DNA from: Anaerolineales bacterium
GTDB lineage: Bacteria; Chloroflexota; Anaerolineae; Anaerolineales; Villigracilaceae
DNA: 64,000 nt
Assembly (NCBI GenBank): GCA_020847435.1
Contig: JADLBX010000045.1
Location: forward strand, 87,229-151,228
Reading direction: 5' to 3'
This document shows, piece by piece, positions 50,885 to 58,242 of the stretch; the first letter of the stretch is position 1; each line of letters opens with the position of its first letter. A program made the translations under genes and the position numbers. The notes under the pieces are model-generated. The model worked only from the letters and a program-made list of their open reading frames with translations. It did not search any database and had not been told where the DNA came from.

Positions 50885-53530
50885 TCAACACTCACTAAAC
50901 CCGCACGCGTAACACTTCCTGCAACCCTCTTCATTCACCACCGCGGCTTCGCCACATTCGGGACAAAGATCGCCGATCTTCATCGGTTTCGTCATGGCAA
51001 CTTCTTCTTCGATGGTGTGACCGCCATTGCCATTCGACTTCTTTTCGTCGAGATCAGTTTTCAGCCCATCTTTCTCGCGCAAGTATGTATCCAGAACTTG
51101 ACCAATCCCATCGGGCAGTGATCGCACGCGGTTGGGACCAAATCCCAGCGAGCGACCGCCGCCGATGCCGATGAGTTGTCGAACGATCTCGCGCATTCGG
51201 TCGGTGGGTTTCACCGTTGAAGTCATCCGCAAAATGTACGAGATGAGTCTGCCGATGGCTTCGGAGACGGCGGCAGTTTCAGAGCCAGCCTTCGCCGTGT
51301 TGATGAACGCCTCGAACGGTTGCTCGCCTCCGTTTTCGTTGATGGTGATGAACGCTTTGCCGACGGGCGTCTCGACGTTGAACGTTTTGCCCGTCAACGC
51401 GCGCGGGCGCGGCTTCTTCGGGTCGGCGGAAAATGTCGGGGCGAGTTCGGGTCTCGCGCTGAGCGGAGGGACAGCGGTTTCCTGTCCCGTAGACGAAGCA
51501 TTGGGAGCCGAATCAGCTGTCCCCGTAGATTGAAGCGGCGCTTTTTTATCCGCCGTCGCGTTCGTCTCCAAAACCACTTTATCGCGCGAGCCAGTCACAT
51601 ACACCGTGATGCCTTTGCATCCGAGTTCCCACGCCAGCATGTACGCGGTCGCCACGTCATTCTCTGTCGCGCTCTCGGGGAAGTTCACCGTCTTCGAAAG
51701 CGAGTTATCCACGAACGCCTGCAACGCGGCTTGCATTCGCACGTGCTCCTCGGCGGTCACATCTGCCGAAACGACAAACGTATCGCGCACAGCCTGCGGC
51801 AACTCCGTGATGTGCTGGCACGTGCCTTCACGCATTACCTGCTCGACGATCTCCTGCCGTTTCTCTTCGCCCAGCCCAAGTTTTTTCAACGCCTCATCGA
51901 AGCGCGGGCTCGCATACGCAAGTTTCAGATCTTTACCGTTATCGTTGACGTGGCGGATGTACGCCAGCGCGAAGACGGGTTCACAGCCATAGCCTTCACA
52001 ACCTGCGACGGTGGCGATGGTGCCCGTCGGCGCGACCGTGGTCTGCGCGGCATTGCGGATTCCATGTTTGCGGATTCCCTCCGCCACCGCTTCCCACTCG
52101 ACGTTCGGTCTGCCCCAGTCATCCGTCAGCGGACTCAACGCTTTCGGCGCCGTCCACTTCATCGCTTTCTTGTCGTAAATACTTCCTTCGATGGCAGGGA
52201 ACGCGCCGCGCTCCTTCGCCAACTCGACGCTCGTCATCATCGCGTGATAACGGACGAACTCCATCACCTGCGCGCCGAACTCCTGCCCCTCCTCCGAGCC
52301 ATAACGGACTCCGACGTGATACATCAAGTCCGCGAGGCCCATGATTCCGAGTCCGATGCGGCGTGCGTTGTGCGCGGCTTCCGTCAATTGCGGCACAGCG
52401 GGCACATACGCGTTCGCTTCGACTACATCATCGAGGAAGCGCGTCGCAAGCACAACCGATTGGCGAAGCAAATCCCAATCAAGGGTTCCGTCTGGTCCGC
52501 AGTGCTCGTTGAGATTCACCGACCCGAGACAGCAGTTCTCGTACGGACCCAACCATTGTTCACCGCATGGGTTTGTTGCCTCCAGCGGATACAAATGCGG
52601 AACGGGGTTACTACGGTTCGCCGCGTCAAGGAATAACACGCCAGGCTCGCCGTTATGGTGCGCCTGCTTGACGATCTTATCGAACAGCTCACGCGCTTTC
52701 ACTTTTTTGTATGAATTGACCTTGATTCCCGCGGCTTCGGCTTGTTCGAGCGTGCCGCTGAATCCTTGTCGCTTCATCTCCTTCATATCGGGGAAGCGCA
52801 GCTCCCATTCCTCGTCGTTCTTCACCGCACGCATGAACGCGTCCGTGATGCCGACCGAGATGTTGAAGTTAGTGATCTGATTCTCGTTGATCTTGCACCC
52901 AATGAAATCTTCCACATCGGGATGATCCACGCGCAAGACAGCCATGTTTGCGCCGCGACGCGTTCCGCCTTGGGCAATCTCGCCAAAAGCATGGTCATAA
53001 ACCCTCAAGAATCCAACGGGTCCCGTCGCCTGACCCGCCGAGGTCTGCACCATCGCGCCGTGCGGACGGAGCCGGGAGAATGAGAATCCATTCCCGCCGC
53101 CCGTTTGTTGAATCAACGCCGCGTCGCGCAACGTTTGGAAGATGCCCGCGCTGTCGCGTCCCATGTCGTCGGTGATGGGCAGTACAAAACACGCGGCAAG
53201 CTGACCTAGCGGCGTTCCTGCGCCGGTAAAGGTCGGTGAGTTCGGAAAAAATTTCTTGCTGGATAATAAATGGTAATACTCGATCGCGCGTTGCTCTACG
53301 TCAGCGTCCCACATGGTTTCGACTTTAGCGACATGATACGCCACGCGCCAAAACATCTCCTCCACGTTTTCAGCAGGCTTACCATCGTCCCCGCGCCGGA
53401 CGTAACGCTTCATCAACACCTGCCGCGCGTTGTCCGTGAGATTCGCTTTCGGCAAATCCTTCGGCATCGGCGGAGTGGGAAGCAATCCATTTTTCGCCTG
53501 CTCGGTTTTCGTGACTGCGTTGGTAGCCAT
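50885..53530 (-). CDS. nrdJ: Class II (adenosylcobalamin-dependent) ribonucleoside-diphosphate reductase
   Basis: An 881-residue enzyme making deoxyribonucleotides without oxygen. [21 protein letters not shown] is split as NPCGEQ (active-site Cys and Glu) and [27 protein letters not shown] and [11 protein letters not shown] form the phosphate-binding and substrate loops; [12 protein letters not shown] and [11 protein letters not shown] lie in the N-terminal half. An extension with [20 protein letters not shown] precedes the zinc-ribbon-like tail [15 protein letters not shown]...CYACGFSEC, which supplies the reducing cysteines. GAGGAGA lies 8 nt before ATG. nrdR lies directly upstream. No cobalamin riboswitch is visible. 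Confidence 0.94.
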   Translation of the reverse strand: MATNAVTKTEQAKNGLLPTPPMPKDLPKANLTDNARQVLMKRYVRRGDDGKPAENVEEMFWRVAYHVAKVETMWDADVEQRAIEYYHLLSSKKFFPNSPTFTGAGTPLGQLAACFVLPITDDMGRDSAGIFQTLRDAALIQQTGGGNGFSFSRLRPHGAMVQTSAGQATGPVGFLRVYDHAFGEIAQGGTRRGANMAVLRVDHPDVEDFIGCKINENQITNFNISVGITDAFMRAVKNDEEWELRFPDMKEMKRQGFSGTLEQAEAAGIKVNSYKKVKARELFDKIVKQAHHNGEPGVLFLDAANRSNPVPHLYPLEATNPCGEQWLGPYENCCLGSVNLNEHCGPDGTLDWDLLRQSVVLATRFLDDVVEANAYVPAVPQLTEAAHNARRIGLGIMGLADLMYHVGVRYGSEEGQEFGAQVMEFVRYHAMMTSVELAKERGAFPAIEGSIYDKKAMKWTAPKALSPLTDDWGRPNVEWEAVAEGIRKHGIRNAAQTTVAPTGTIATVAGCEGYGCEPVFALAYIRHVNDNGKDLKLAYASPRFDEALKKLGLGEEKRQEIVEQVMREGTCQHITELPQAVRDTFVVSADVTAEEHVRMQAALQAFVDNSLSKTVNFPESATENDVATAYMLAWELGCKGITVYVTGSRDKVVLETNATADKKAPLQSTGTADSAPNASSTGQETAVPPLSARPELAPTFSADPKKPRPRALTGKTFNVETPVGKAFITINENGGEQPFEAFINTAKAGSETAAVSEAIGRLISYILRMTSTVKPTDRMREIVRQLIGIGGGRSLGFGPNRVRSLPDGIGQVLDTYLREKDGLKTDLDEKKSNGNGGHTIEEEVAMTKPMKIGDLCPECGEAAVVNEEGCRKCYACGFSEC

Positions 53531-53581
53531 GACACACTCTCCTCAAAGTGATTTTAGAAATTTTTCTGACTCAATCCGTAC

Positions 53582-53599
53582 CGCAAAGTTCACTTTGCG
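53582..53599. promoter_or_regulatory. 18-bp perfect palindrome in the nrdJ leader, possible operator
   Basis: CGCAAAGTTCACTTTGCG (8-bp arms, 2-bp centre) lies 52 bp before the nrdJ start and after the nrdR terminator. It does not match the known AT-rich NrdR box. It could be an operator for another regulator, or a stem in the leader RNA. Confidence 0.45.
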
Positions 53600-53610
53600 A
53601 ATGCTTCGAC

Positions 53611-53663
53611 AAAAAATCCGACAACCATTGATACTCCGCCCTTAGCGGAATAATGGTTGTCGG
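53611..53663 (-). terminator. Intrinsic terminator between nrdR and nrdJ
   Basis: On the minus strand CCGACAACCATT pairs perfectly with AATGGTTGTCGG (12 bp); a small inner stem TCCGC/GCGGA sits in the loop. The stem is followed by ATTTTTT. It begins a few bases after the nrdR stop and separates nrdR from nrdJ, so nrdJ needs its own promoter or read-through. Confidence 0.8.
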
Positions 53664-53667
53664 TGAA

Positions 53668-54117
53668 TTAGCTTTCGAGTAATTGATTGATTTCGTTGCG
53701 CAGCGACTGAAGATCGTCGAGACCGAGATAGACGATGGCGTAACGAATGTAGGCGATCTGGTCCAGTTCCTTCAAGCCAGCCATTACCAAATCGCCCACA
53801 ATCCGCGATGTAACTTCCGATTTGCTCATTTTCTGCAACTGCGATTCGACTTGCCCGATCATGCGCTCGATGTCCGCCGCTGAGACGGGCCGCTTCGCGC
53901 ACGAAATGCGGATGCCGCGCGCCAATTTTTCACGGTCGAACTCTTCGCGCGTGCCGTCCTGTTTCACCAACAGAGGCGTTGCAAGGATGGGACGCTCGTA
54001 CGTGCTGAAGCGTTGTCCGCATTTGAAACATTCGCGGCGGCGGCGGATGCCTCCATGGCTGTCATGGGACGTATCTAGCACTTTAGAGTCGTGATGCTGG
54101 CAGTATGGGCACCGCAT
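53668..54117 (-). CDS. nrdR: Transcriptional repressor NrdR
   Basis: A 149-residue regulator. The N-terminal zinc ribbon is MRCPYCQHHDSKVLDTS ... CFKCGQRFSTYER (C-x2-C and C-x2-C). The following ATP-cone domain has LLVKQDGTREEFDREKLARG split here before RGIRISCAKRPV. NrdR senses ATP/dATP and represses ribonucleotide reductase genes. The upstream position next to the only reductase gene fits this role, though no classical NrdR box is seen nearby. TAGGAG lies 12 nt before ATG. Confidence 0.95.
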   Translation of the reverse strand: MRCPYCQHHDSKVLDTSHDSHGGIRRRRECFKCGQRFSTYERPILATPLLVKQDGTREEFDREKLARGIRISCAKRPVSAADIERMIGQVESQLQKMSKSEVTSRIVGDLVMAGLKELDQIAYIRYAIVYLGLDDLQSLRNEINQLLES

Positions 54118-54211
54118 GAATAAAAAATACTCCTAATTTAGAACATTTGTTGCCGCCATCTGTGGGCGTAATGGCTCTGCATCCCCGTACATTTGGCTAT
54201 TTTCAAGCCGC

Positions 54212-54240
54212 ATTCTAGCATAGTCAGATTGTTAGTTCAA
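54212..54240 (-). promoter_or_regulatory. Sigma70-type promoter of nrdR
   Basis: On the minus strand TTGAAC (54240–54235), a 17-bp spacer and TAGAAT (54217–54212) form a near-consensus promoter. Transcription would start near 54205, giving a leader of about 85–90 nt to ATG 54117. The rest of the 232-bp gap up to 54350 shows nothing further. Confidence 0.7.
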
Positions 54241-54349
54241 GAGGTCAGAGGGCGATTCACCTTAAAAAATTGAATCTGCAATCTTTCGGCAACTTGAAAA
54301 ATGACGAAACATGCCAAAGGTCGAGCGTTCGTCCCGAGGCAACTTAGGG

Positions 54350-55174
54350 CTATGGAAGTTTCTGTAAAAACTCCAATGCCATCCGGTTGAACTCATCCAC
54401 ATTCGACTGATGCGGCACATGCCCGGCGTGGATGGATTTACCAATGGAGCGCGGCATCTTCTCGACTAATTTTGGAAAAGATGTTGGCGCAAGAGTCTTA
54501 TCCTGGTCGCCCCATACAACCAAAGTCGGAATAGTGATGCTTGACAGAAACGCGTCGTTATTGGGGATTTCGTTGGGAATGTGATAAACGCCGGGCGCGG
54601 TACGCGCGTAATCGAGCGCGGTCTGCTTACGGATATGTTCGGGCAACGCGTGTAACGCGCCCGAACTATGCCCCATTGCTACGCTCGTCACATCCACGAT
54701 GAGACGGAACAGCCAGTGCGGCGTCCGGCTCACGATGAGATTCCGCAAACCCATGCGAGAATATGAACGTCGGAGAAGAAGCGGGAGTTGAACGCGGTCA
54801 TAAAATGGGCTGACGAGGATCAAGCCGCGTGTCCAGGCAGGGACGCGGCGCGCGTACTCCAACGCAAGGTAGCCGCCGAGCGAATGTCCGACGAGGACGG
54901 CGGGTTCGGTCAACTGAAGCGCAGTCATCCATTTTGAAAAATGTTCAAAGAGCCACTCCACATGATAGGCGCGCGAATCGGGTTTGGGGCTGTCGCCGTG
55001 GCCGAGCAGGTCGAGCGCGTAGGAGGCGTAGCCATGCCGCGTGAGTTCGGGCGTGAACTCATCCCAATCGTGAAGCGACGCGGCGATGCCGTGAATCAAA
55101 ACGACCGGAACGCCGCTCCCCTGTTGGACATAGTTTGCAGTTGTAGGAATTTCAAAGTCAGGCGTGCTTTTCAT
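54350..55174 (-). CDS. Alpha/beta hydrolase
   Basis: A 274-residue hydrolase. VVLIHGIAASLHDW holds the oxyanion HG motif, LVGHSLGGYLALEY the nucleophile Ser, VWGDQDKTLAP the Asp, and HAGHVPHQSN the His. A short lid follows strand 6. Two starts are possible: ATG 55174 (GGAG close upstream, chosen) and GTG 55192; both overlap the upstream ligase gene. It probably hydrolyses an ester or thioester linked to the acyl-CoA ligase product, which is inference from coupling. Confidence 0.83.
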   Translation of the reverse strand: MKSTPDFEIPTTANYVQQGSGVPVVLIHGIAASLHDWDEFTPELTRHGYASYALDLLGHGDSPKPDSRAYHVEWLFEHFSKWMTALQLTEPAVLVGHSLGGYLALEYARRVPAWTRGLILVSPFYDRVQLPLLLRRSYSRMGLRNLIVSRTPHWLFRLIVDVTSVAMGHSSGALHALPEHIRKQTALDYARTAPGVYHIPNEIPNNDAFLSSITIPTLVVWGDQDKTLAPTSFPKLVEKMPRSIGKSIHAGHVPHQSNVDEFNRMALEFLQKLP

Positions 55175-57620
55175 ATCTCCGAGCCAATTCACGCCTCAAT
55201 ATTTTACCGATGTATGATTTAGGAAAATCGTCCATGAAGATCACAAAACGCGGCACGAGATATTCGGGCAGACGGCGCTTGCAATAGGCGATCACCGCGG
55301 CGGGCGTGGGGCGTTCCTGCCCGGCGATGACAAATGCAAACGGATTCCCCGCAACAGCCGTGACCGCGACCTCTTTCACTTGCGGAATTTCGTAGATCAC
55401 TTCCTCCACATCACGCGGAAAAGCGGGTTGTTTGATTTTATTCGGATACCACATATCGGCTTTGCGCGCGATGATGCGCGCATATCCGTCTTCGTCCACT
55501 TGCGCGACGTCGCCAGTGAGCAACCAACCATCGTCGGTCAACACTTCCTGCGTCGCTTGCGGGTCTTTCCAATAGCCCAGCATCACCTGCGGACCGCGCA
55601 CCGCGAGTTCGCCGATGTGACCCGGCTTGACTTCCTTATTTTTTCGCGCCAAATCGAGGACGACCGCTTCGGTAGATGGAAGCGGAACGCCGATCGTGCC
55701 GACCTTACGTTTGTCGCCCAAGGGGTTCGCGTGCGTCACCGGGGAGGCTTCGGTCAAACCATACCCCTCGACCAACCTACCCTTCGTCAACTTCTCGAAC
55801 GCCTCCTGCACTTCCACATACAACGGCTCAGAGCCGCTGATGCAATAGTTGATGGATTGAATGCCAAACTTTCGCACGCCGCGGAAGTTATTGATGGCGC
55901 GGTACATATTCGGCACGCCGGGGAAGATGGTTGGCTTGTAACGCTTGATGGTTTTCAATACATCCAACACTTGGAATTGCGCTTTCAGAATCAATGCTCC
56001 GCCGATGGAGATTGGCACGTTCAGCGCGGTGGTCAGCCCGTAGCTGTGGAAGATCGGAACGACGCACAAGAAACGTTCCTTTCCTTCGCGGGCTTCGGGC
56101 ATCCAATGGCGCGTCTGCAAGGCATTCGCCACGAGATTGCGATGCGAAAGCATCACTCCCTTTGATTGCGCTGTCGTCCCACCCGTGTATTGAATCAACG
56201 CCAGTTCTTCCGGCGCGACCTCAACCGTCGGCGATTTGTTGCTGTTGCCACCAAGCCAATCGCGCCAACGCAGCGAGTTGCGCATTCCGTACCCGCGATT
56301 GCGCCATGAGGAGATCAAATATTTTGGAAGCGACAGATAATCTGCAGGGTCGGTCAAAATCACGTGAGGCACGCTGCTCCCCTCTTGGATTTGCTTCGCA
56401 AGCCCCGCCCACATTGAAAGTGTGACGAGAACGCTCGCGTCCGAATCTTTGACCTGCCGCACGACCTCTTCCGGTTCGATCACCGGCGGGACGAAGACCG
56501 CCGTTGCGCCGGCTTTCATCGCGCCGTAAAAACCGATCACCATCTGCGGGATGTTTGGCAGTAACAAAACCACACGCGCGCCTTTGCCGACTCCCAGCGA
56601 CAGCAATGCGTTCGCAAACCGGTTCGCCTCATGGTTCAATCGCCGATACGACAAGCGACTTCCCTCGAAAAATATTGCGGGGCGGTTCGGAAATCTCCGC
56701 ACCGACGAACGCAGTAAATGATGCAGTGGAATGTTCGGCACACCCACCGTGTATGGCACACCTTGCTCGTAATTTTCCAGCCACGGGCGAGCCTTCCGCA
56801 GGATATCGCGTCCCGGTTTCTTTTTTGGAGGGCTAGCGGATTCCCGCCACGAGCGCTGACCCTCGCCCGCGAGGAAGCGTTCGATCGAACGGTTCACCGC
56901 TTCCCGCCGTTCCAACATCACCATGTGACCTGAGACGCCGATATCGTCGTCTTCCGCGCCCGGAATGGAACCCGGCACCCGCTCAAAAAACGGACGCTCG
57001 AACACTCGGTCGCGGTGACCGCGAATCACCAACGTCGGCGCTTCCAACGCGGCGAAGCGATCCCAACCTACCCACTGCGACATGTTGTCGCGATAAAGTT
57101 GTTTCAGCGCGTACGGCGCGCCGTGAAGCCACGAACGCGTGAGCGGTCCCAGCCAGCGCAGGACTGAAATCGGCAGGCTCAAAACGGAGCGATACATCGT
57201 CCGCAGTTTGTATTGTCCCGCCGTAGCGATCAGAATCAACCGTTCGACGCGACTCGGATTCTTCAACGCGTACTCGGTGACGATTGCCCCGCCGAACGAA
57301 TGTCCCACCAAAACAAATTTACCCTTCACATCCAGGAGCGTTAGCGCGGTTTCCAGGTCCTCGATCATCTGAGGCATGTCGTAACCGCGCGCCGGCTTAT
57401 CCGAGAGTCCGTGCCCGCGCAGATCGAGCGCGATCACGCGGTTTTCAACGGCAAATTTCTGCAACTGGAATTGCCATTGCGCGGCGTGTCCGCCAAACCC
57501 GTGGACGAAAACAAACGTCCGCTGGGGATGATCGGGCGAGATGTCAATCGCCGATAGACGCACCAGCGGATTCGTCGAAACGCGCACCTCGTGGCGATAG
57601 AGGTCGAGGTCTATGTCCAT
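55158..57620 (-). CDS. Fusion of alpha/beta hydrolase and acyl-CoA-ligase-like (ANL superfamily) domains
   Basis: An 820-residue two-domain protein. Residues ~1–255 are an alpha/beta hydrolase (VFVHGFGGHAAQW; VGHSFGGAIV with Ser; IRGHRDRVF with Asp; SGHMVMLER with His). Residues ~290–820 are an adenylate-forming enzyme: YTGGTTAQSKGVMLSH (P-loop), YGLTEASPVTH (A5), TGDVAQVDEDGYARI (A7) and the C-terminal lysine in KSYIGKILRREL. The usual A8 hinge glycines are replaced by KADMWYPNKIKQPAFPRDVE. It resembles long-chain acyl-CoA ligases; OleB–OleC fusions of olefin biosynthesis have the same domain order and are an alternative. Confidence 0.85.
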   Translation of the reverse strand: MDIDLDLYRHEVRVSTNPLVRLSAIDISPDHPQRTFVFVHGFGGHAAQWQFQLQKFAVENRVIALDLRGHGLSDKPARGYDMPQMIEDLETALTLLDVKGKFVLVGHSFGGAIVTEYALKNPSRVERLILIATAGQYKLRTMYRSVLSLPISVLRWLGPLTRSWLHGAPYALKQLYRDNMSQWVGWDRFAALEAPTLVIRGHRDRVFERPFFERVPGSIPGAEDDDIGVSGHMVMLERREAVNRSIERFLAGEGQRSWRESASPPKKKPGRDILRKARPWLENYEQGVPYTVGVPNIPLHHLLRSSVRRFPNRPAIFFEGSRLSYRRLNHEANRFANALLSLGVGKGARVVLLLPNIPQMVIGFYGAMKAGATAVFVPPVIEPEEVVRQVKDSDASVLVTLSMWAGLAKQIQEGSSVPHVILTDPADYLSLPKYLISSWRNRGYGMRNSLRWRDWLGGNSNKSPTVEVAPEELALIQYTGGTTAQSKGVMLSHRNLVANALQTRHWMPEAREGKERFLCVVPIFHSYGLTTALNVPISIGGALILKAQFQVLDVLKTIKRYKPTIFPGVPNMYRAINNFRGVRKFGIQSINYCISGSEPLYVEVQEAFEKLTKGRLVEGYGLTEASPVTHANPLGDKRKVGTIGVPLPSTEAVVLDLARKNKEVKPGHIGELAVRGPQVMLGYWKDPQATQEVLTDDGWLLTGDVAQVDEDGYARIIARKADMWYPNKIKQPAFPRDVEEVIYEIPQVKEVAVTAVAGNPFAFVIAGQERPTPAAVIAYCKRRLPEYLVPRFVIFMDDFPKSYIGKILRRELARRYEKHA

Positions 57621-57664
57621 GCAGGGAGTTTACAGGAGAGGCGAAAGAATGTCAATTTTTATCA

Positions 57665-57827
57665 AAGGCGAGTCTATGGTTTTTTCAAGGTCGCTTGACA
57701 ACTTTGGAACGCGAATTGCTCGAATGGACGAATAGCGCGAATTTTCAAGGATTTATTCGCGCTATTCGTAGATTTGCGACATTCGCGTTGAGAAATTCCG
57801 ACTTTGAAAAAACCATGAAGGCGAGTC
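57665..57827. mobile_element. MITE-like element with terminal inverted repeats and 10-bp flanking direct repeats
   Basis: Ends are ATGGTTTTTTCAAGGTCG (57676–57693) and CGACTTTGAAAAAACCAT (57799–57816), inverted copies with 17 of 18 matches. Inside, CGAATAGCGCGAA (57729–57741) and TTCGCGCTATTCG (57756–57768) form a 13-bp inverted repeat. AAGGCGAGTC flanks the element on both sides (57665–57674 and 57818–57827), one base from each end, like a target-site duplication. It encodes no protein. It lies in the 622-bp gap between the ligase gene and RNase J. Confidence 0.65.
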
Positions 57828-57852
57828 CGCTTGAGCGGGGTTCGTAGGAGTA

Positions 57853-57898
57853 GCCCGACGGCGCTGCCCTGAGCTTGTCGAAGGGTTAACCGTCGGGC
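57853..57898. repeat. Dispersed-type hairpin repeat GCCCGACGG ... CCGTCGGGC
   Basis: A 9-bp perfect stem (57853–57861 with 57890–57898) encloses CCCTGAGCTTGTCGAAGGG, a sequence that is, from general knowledge, very common between genes in many bacterial genomes. The ~110 bp that follow up to the promoter at 58007 show nothing recognisable. Confidence 0.6.
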
Positions 57899-58006
57899 GG
57901 CGCCGAGGAGGAGGAAAAGGCTGGGGAAACTGGGTCAAGCCGACCCTGAGAAAGAAGCGTCCTTCGTCTACGCCCGAAACATCTTCGCTGAGTTCAAATC
58001 CCCACT

Positions 58007-58035
58007 TTGACAAATCCCCCCTGCCCTGATATACT
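58007..58035 (+). promoter_or_regulatory. Near-consensus sigma70 promoter upstream of the RNase J gene
   Basis: TTGACA (58007–58012), a 17-bp spacer, TATACT (58030–58035). It is the strongest promoter I see in the window. Transcription should start near 58042, about 200 nt before the RNase J start codon and 100 nt before an intrinsic terminator. Confidence 0.8.
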
Positions 58036-58041
58036 TCCAGC

Positions 58042-58141
58042 CGTTGAAGTTGACTGGTACTGTCCAAGGTGGGCAGTTTGTTGGAAACAATCGCACGAGA
58101 TCTCCCAAATCCCTCGCGAGCAAGTCAGCGAGGTTTTTTTT
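58042..58141 (+). ncRNA. Candidate ~100-nt structured RNA (small RNA or attenuator leader of RNase J)
   Basis: The segment is bounded by a near-consensus promoter and a terminator. It has three local hairpins: ACTGTCC/GGGCAGT (58059–58065 with 58071–58077, one U-G pair), TTGTT-GGA-AACAA (58078–58090), and the terminal CCTCGC/GCGAGG stem. It does not match SRP RNA, 6S RNA, tmRNA or a riboswitch that I know. Read-through would reach the RNase J gene, so it is either a separate small RNA or a transcription-attenuated leader. Confidence 0.5.
58112..58141 (+). terminator. Intrinsic terminator ahead of the RNase J gene
   Basis: CCTCGC (58112–58117) pairs with GCGAGG (58128–58133) and is followed by eight T residues. 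It lies about 100 bp before the RNase J start and downstream of a strong promoter on the same strand. Confidence 0.75.
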
Positions 58142-58152
58142 ATCCCTCACCC

Positions 58153-58177
58153 TTCCCTCTCCCGAGGGGAGAGGGAA
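58153..58177. repeat. Hairpin TTCCCTCTCCC-GAG-GGGAGAGGGAA
   Basis: An 11-bp perfect stem with a 3-nt loop (58153–58163 with 58167–58177). Polypyrimidine CCCTCTCCC hairpins of this type are widely dispersed in bacterial intergenic DNA. It lies between the terminator at 58112 and the RNase J start, so it is in the leader if the promoter at 58007 reads through. Confidence 0.6.
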
Positions 58178-58242
58178 ACAAACAGACCTTAACCGCCAAT
58201 GGCGGATAAAATTTTATATGCAAGTGAGGATTAAACAATTGT

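Noticed and set aside
53531..53667. Possible cobalamin riboswitch or classical NrdR boxes ahead of the B12-dependent reductase
   Set aside because: No B12-box text and no AT-rich NrdR box pair; only an unrelated palindrome and a terminator are present.
57985..58000. GTTCAAATCCCCAC, which looks like a tRNA T-arm
   Set aside because: The flanking bases do not form a T-stem, and no acceptor stem, D-arm or anticodon arm is found upstream.
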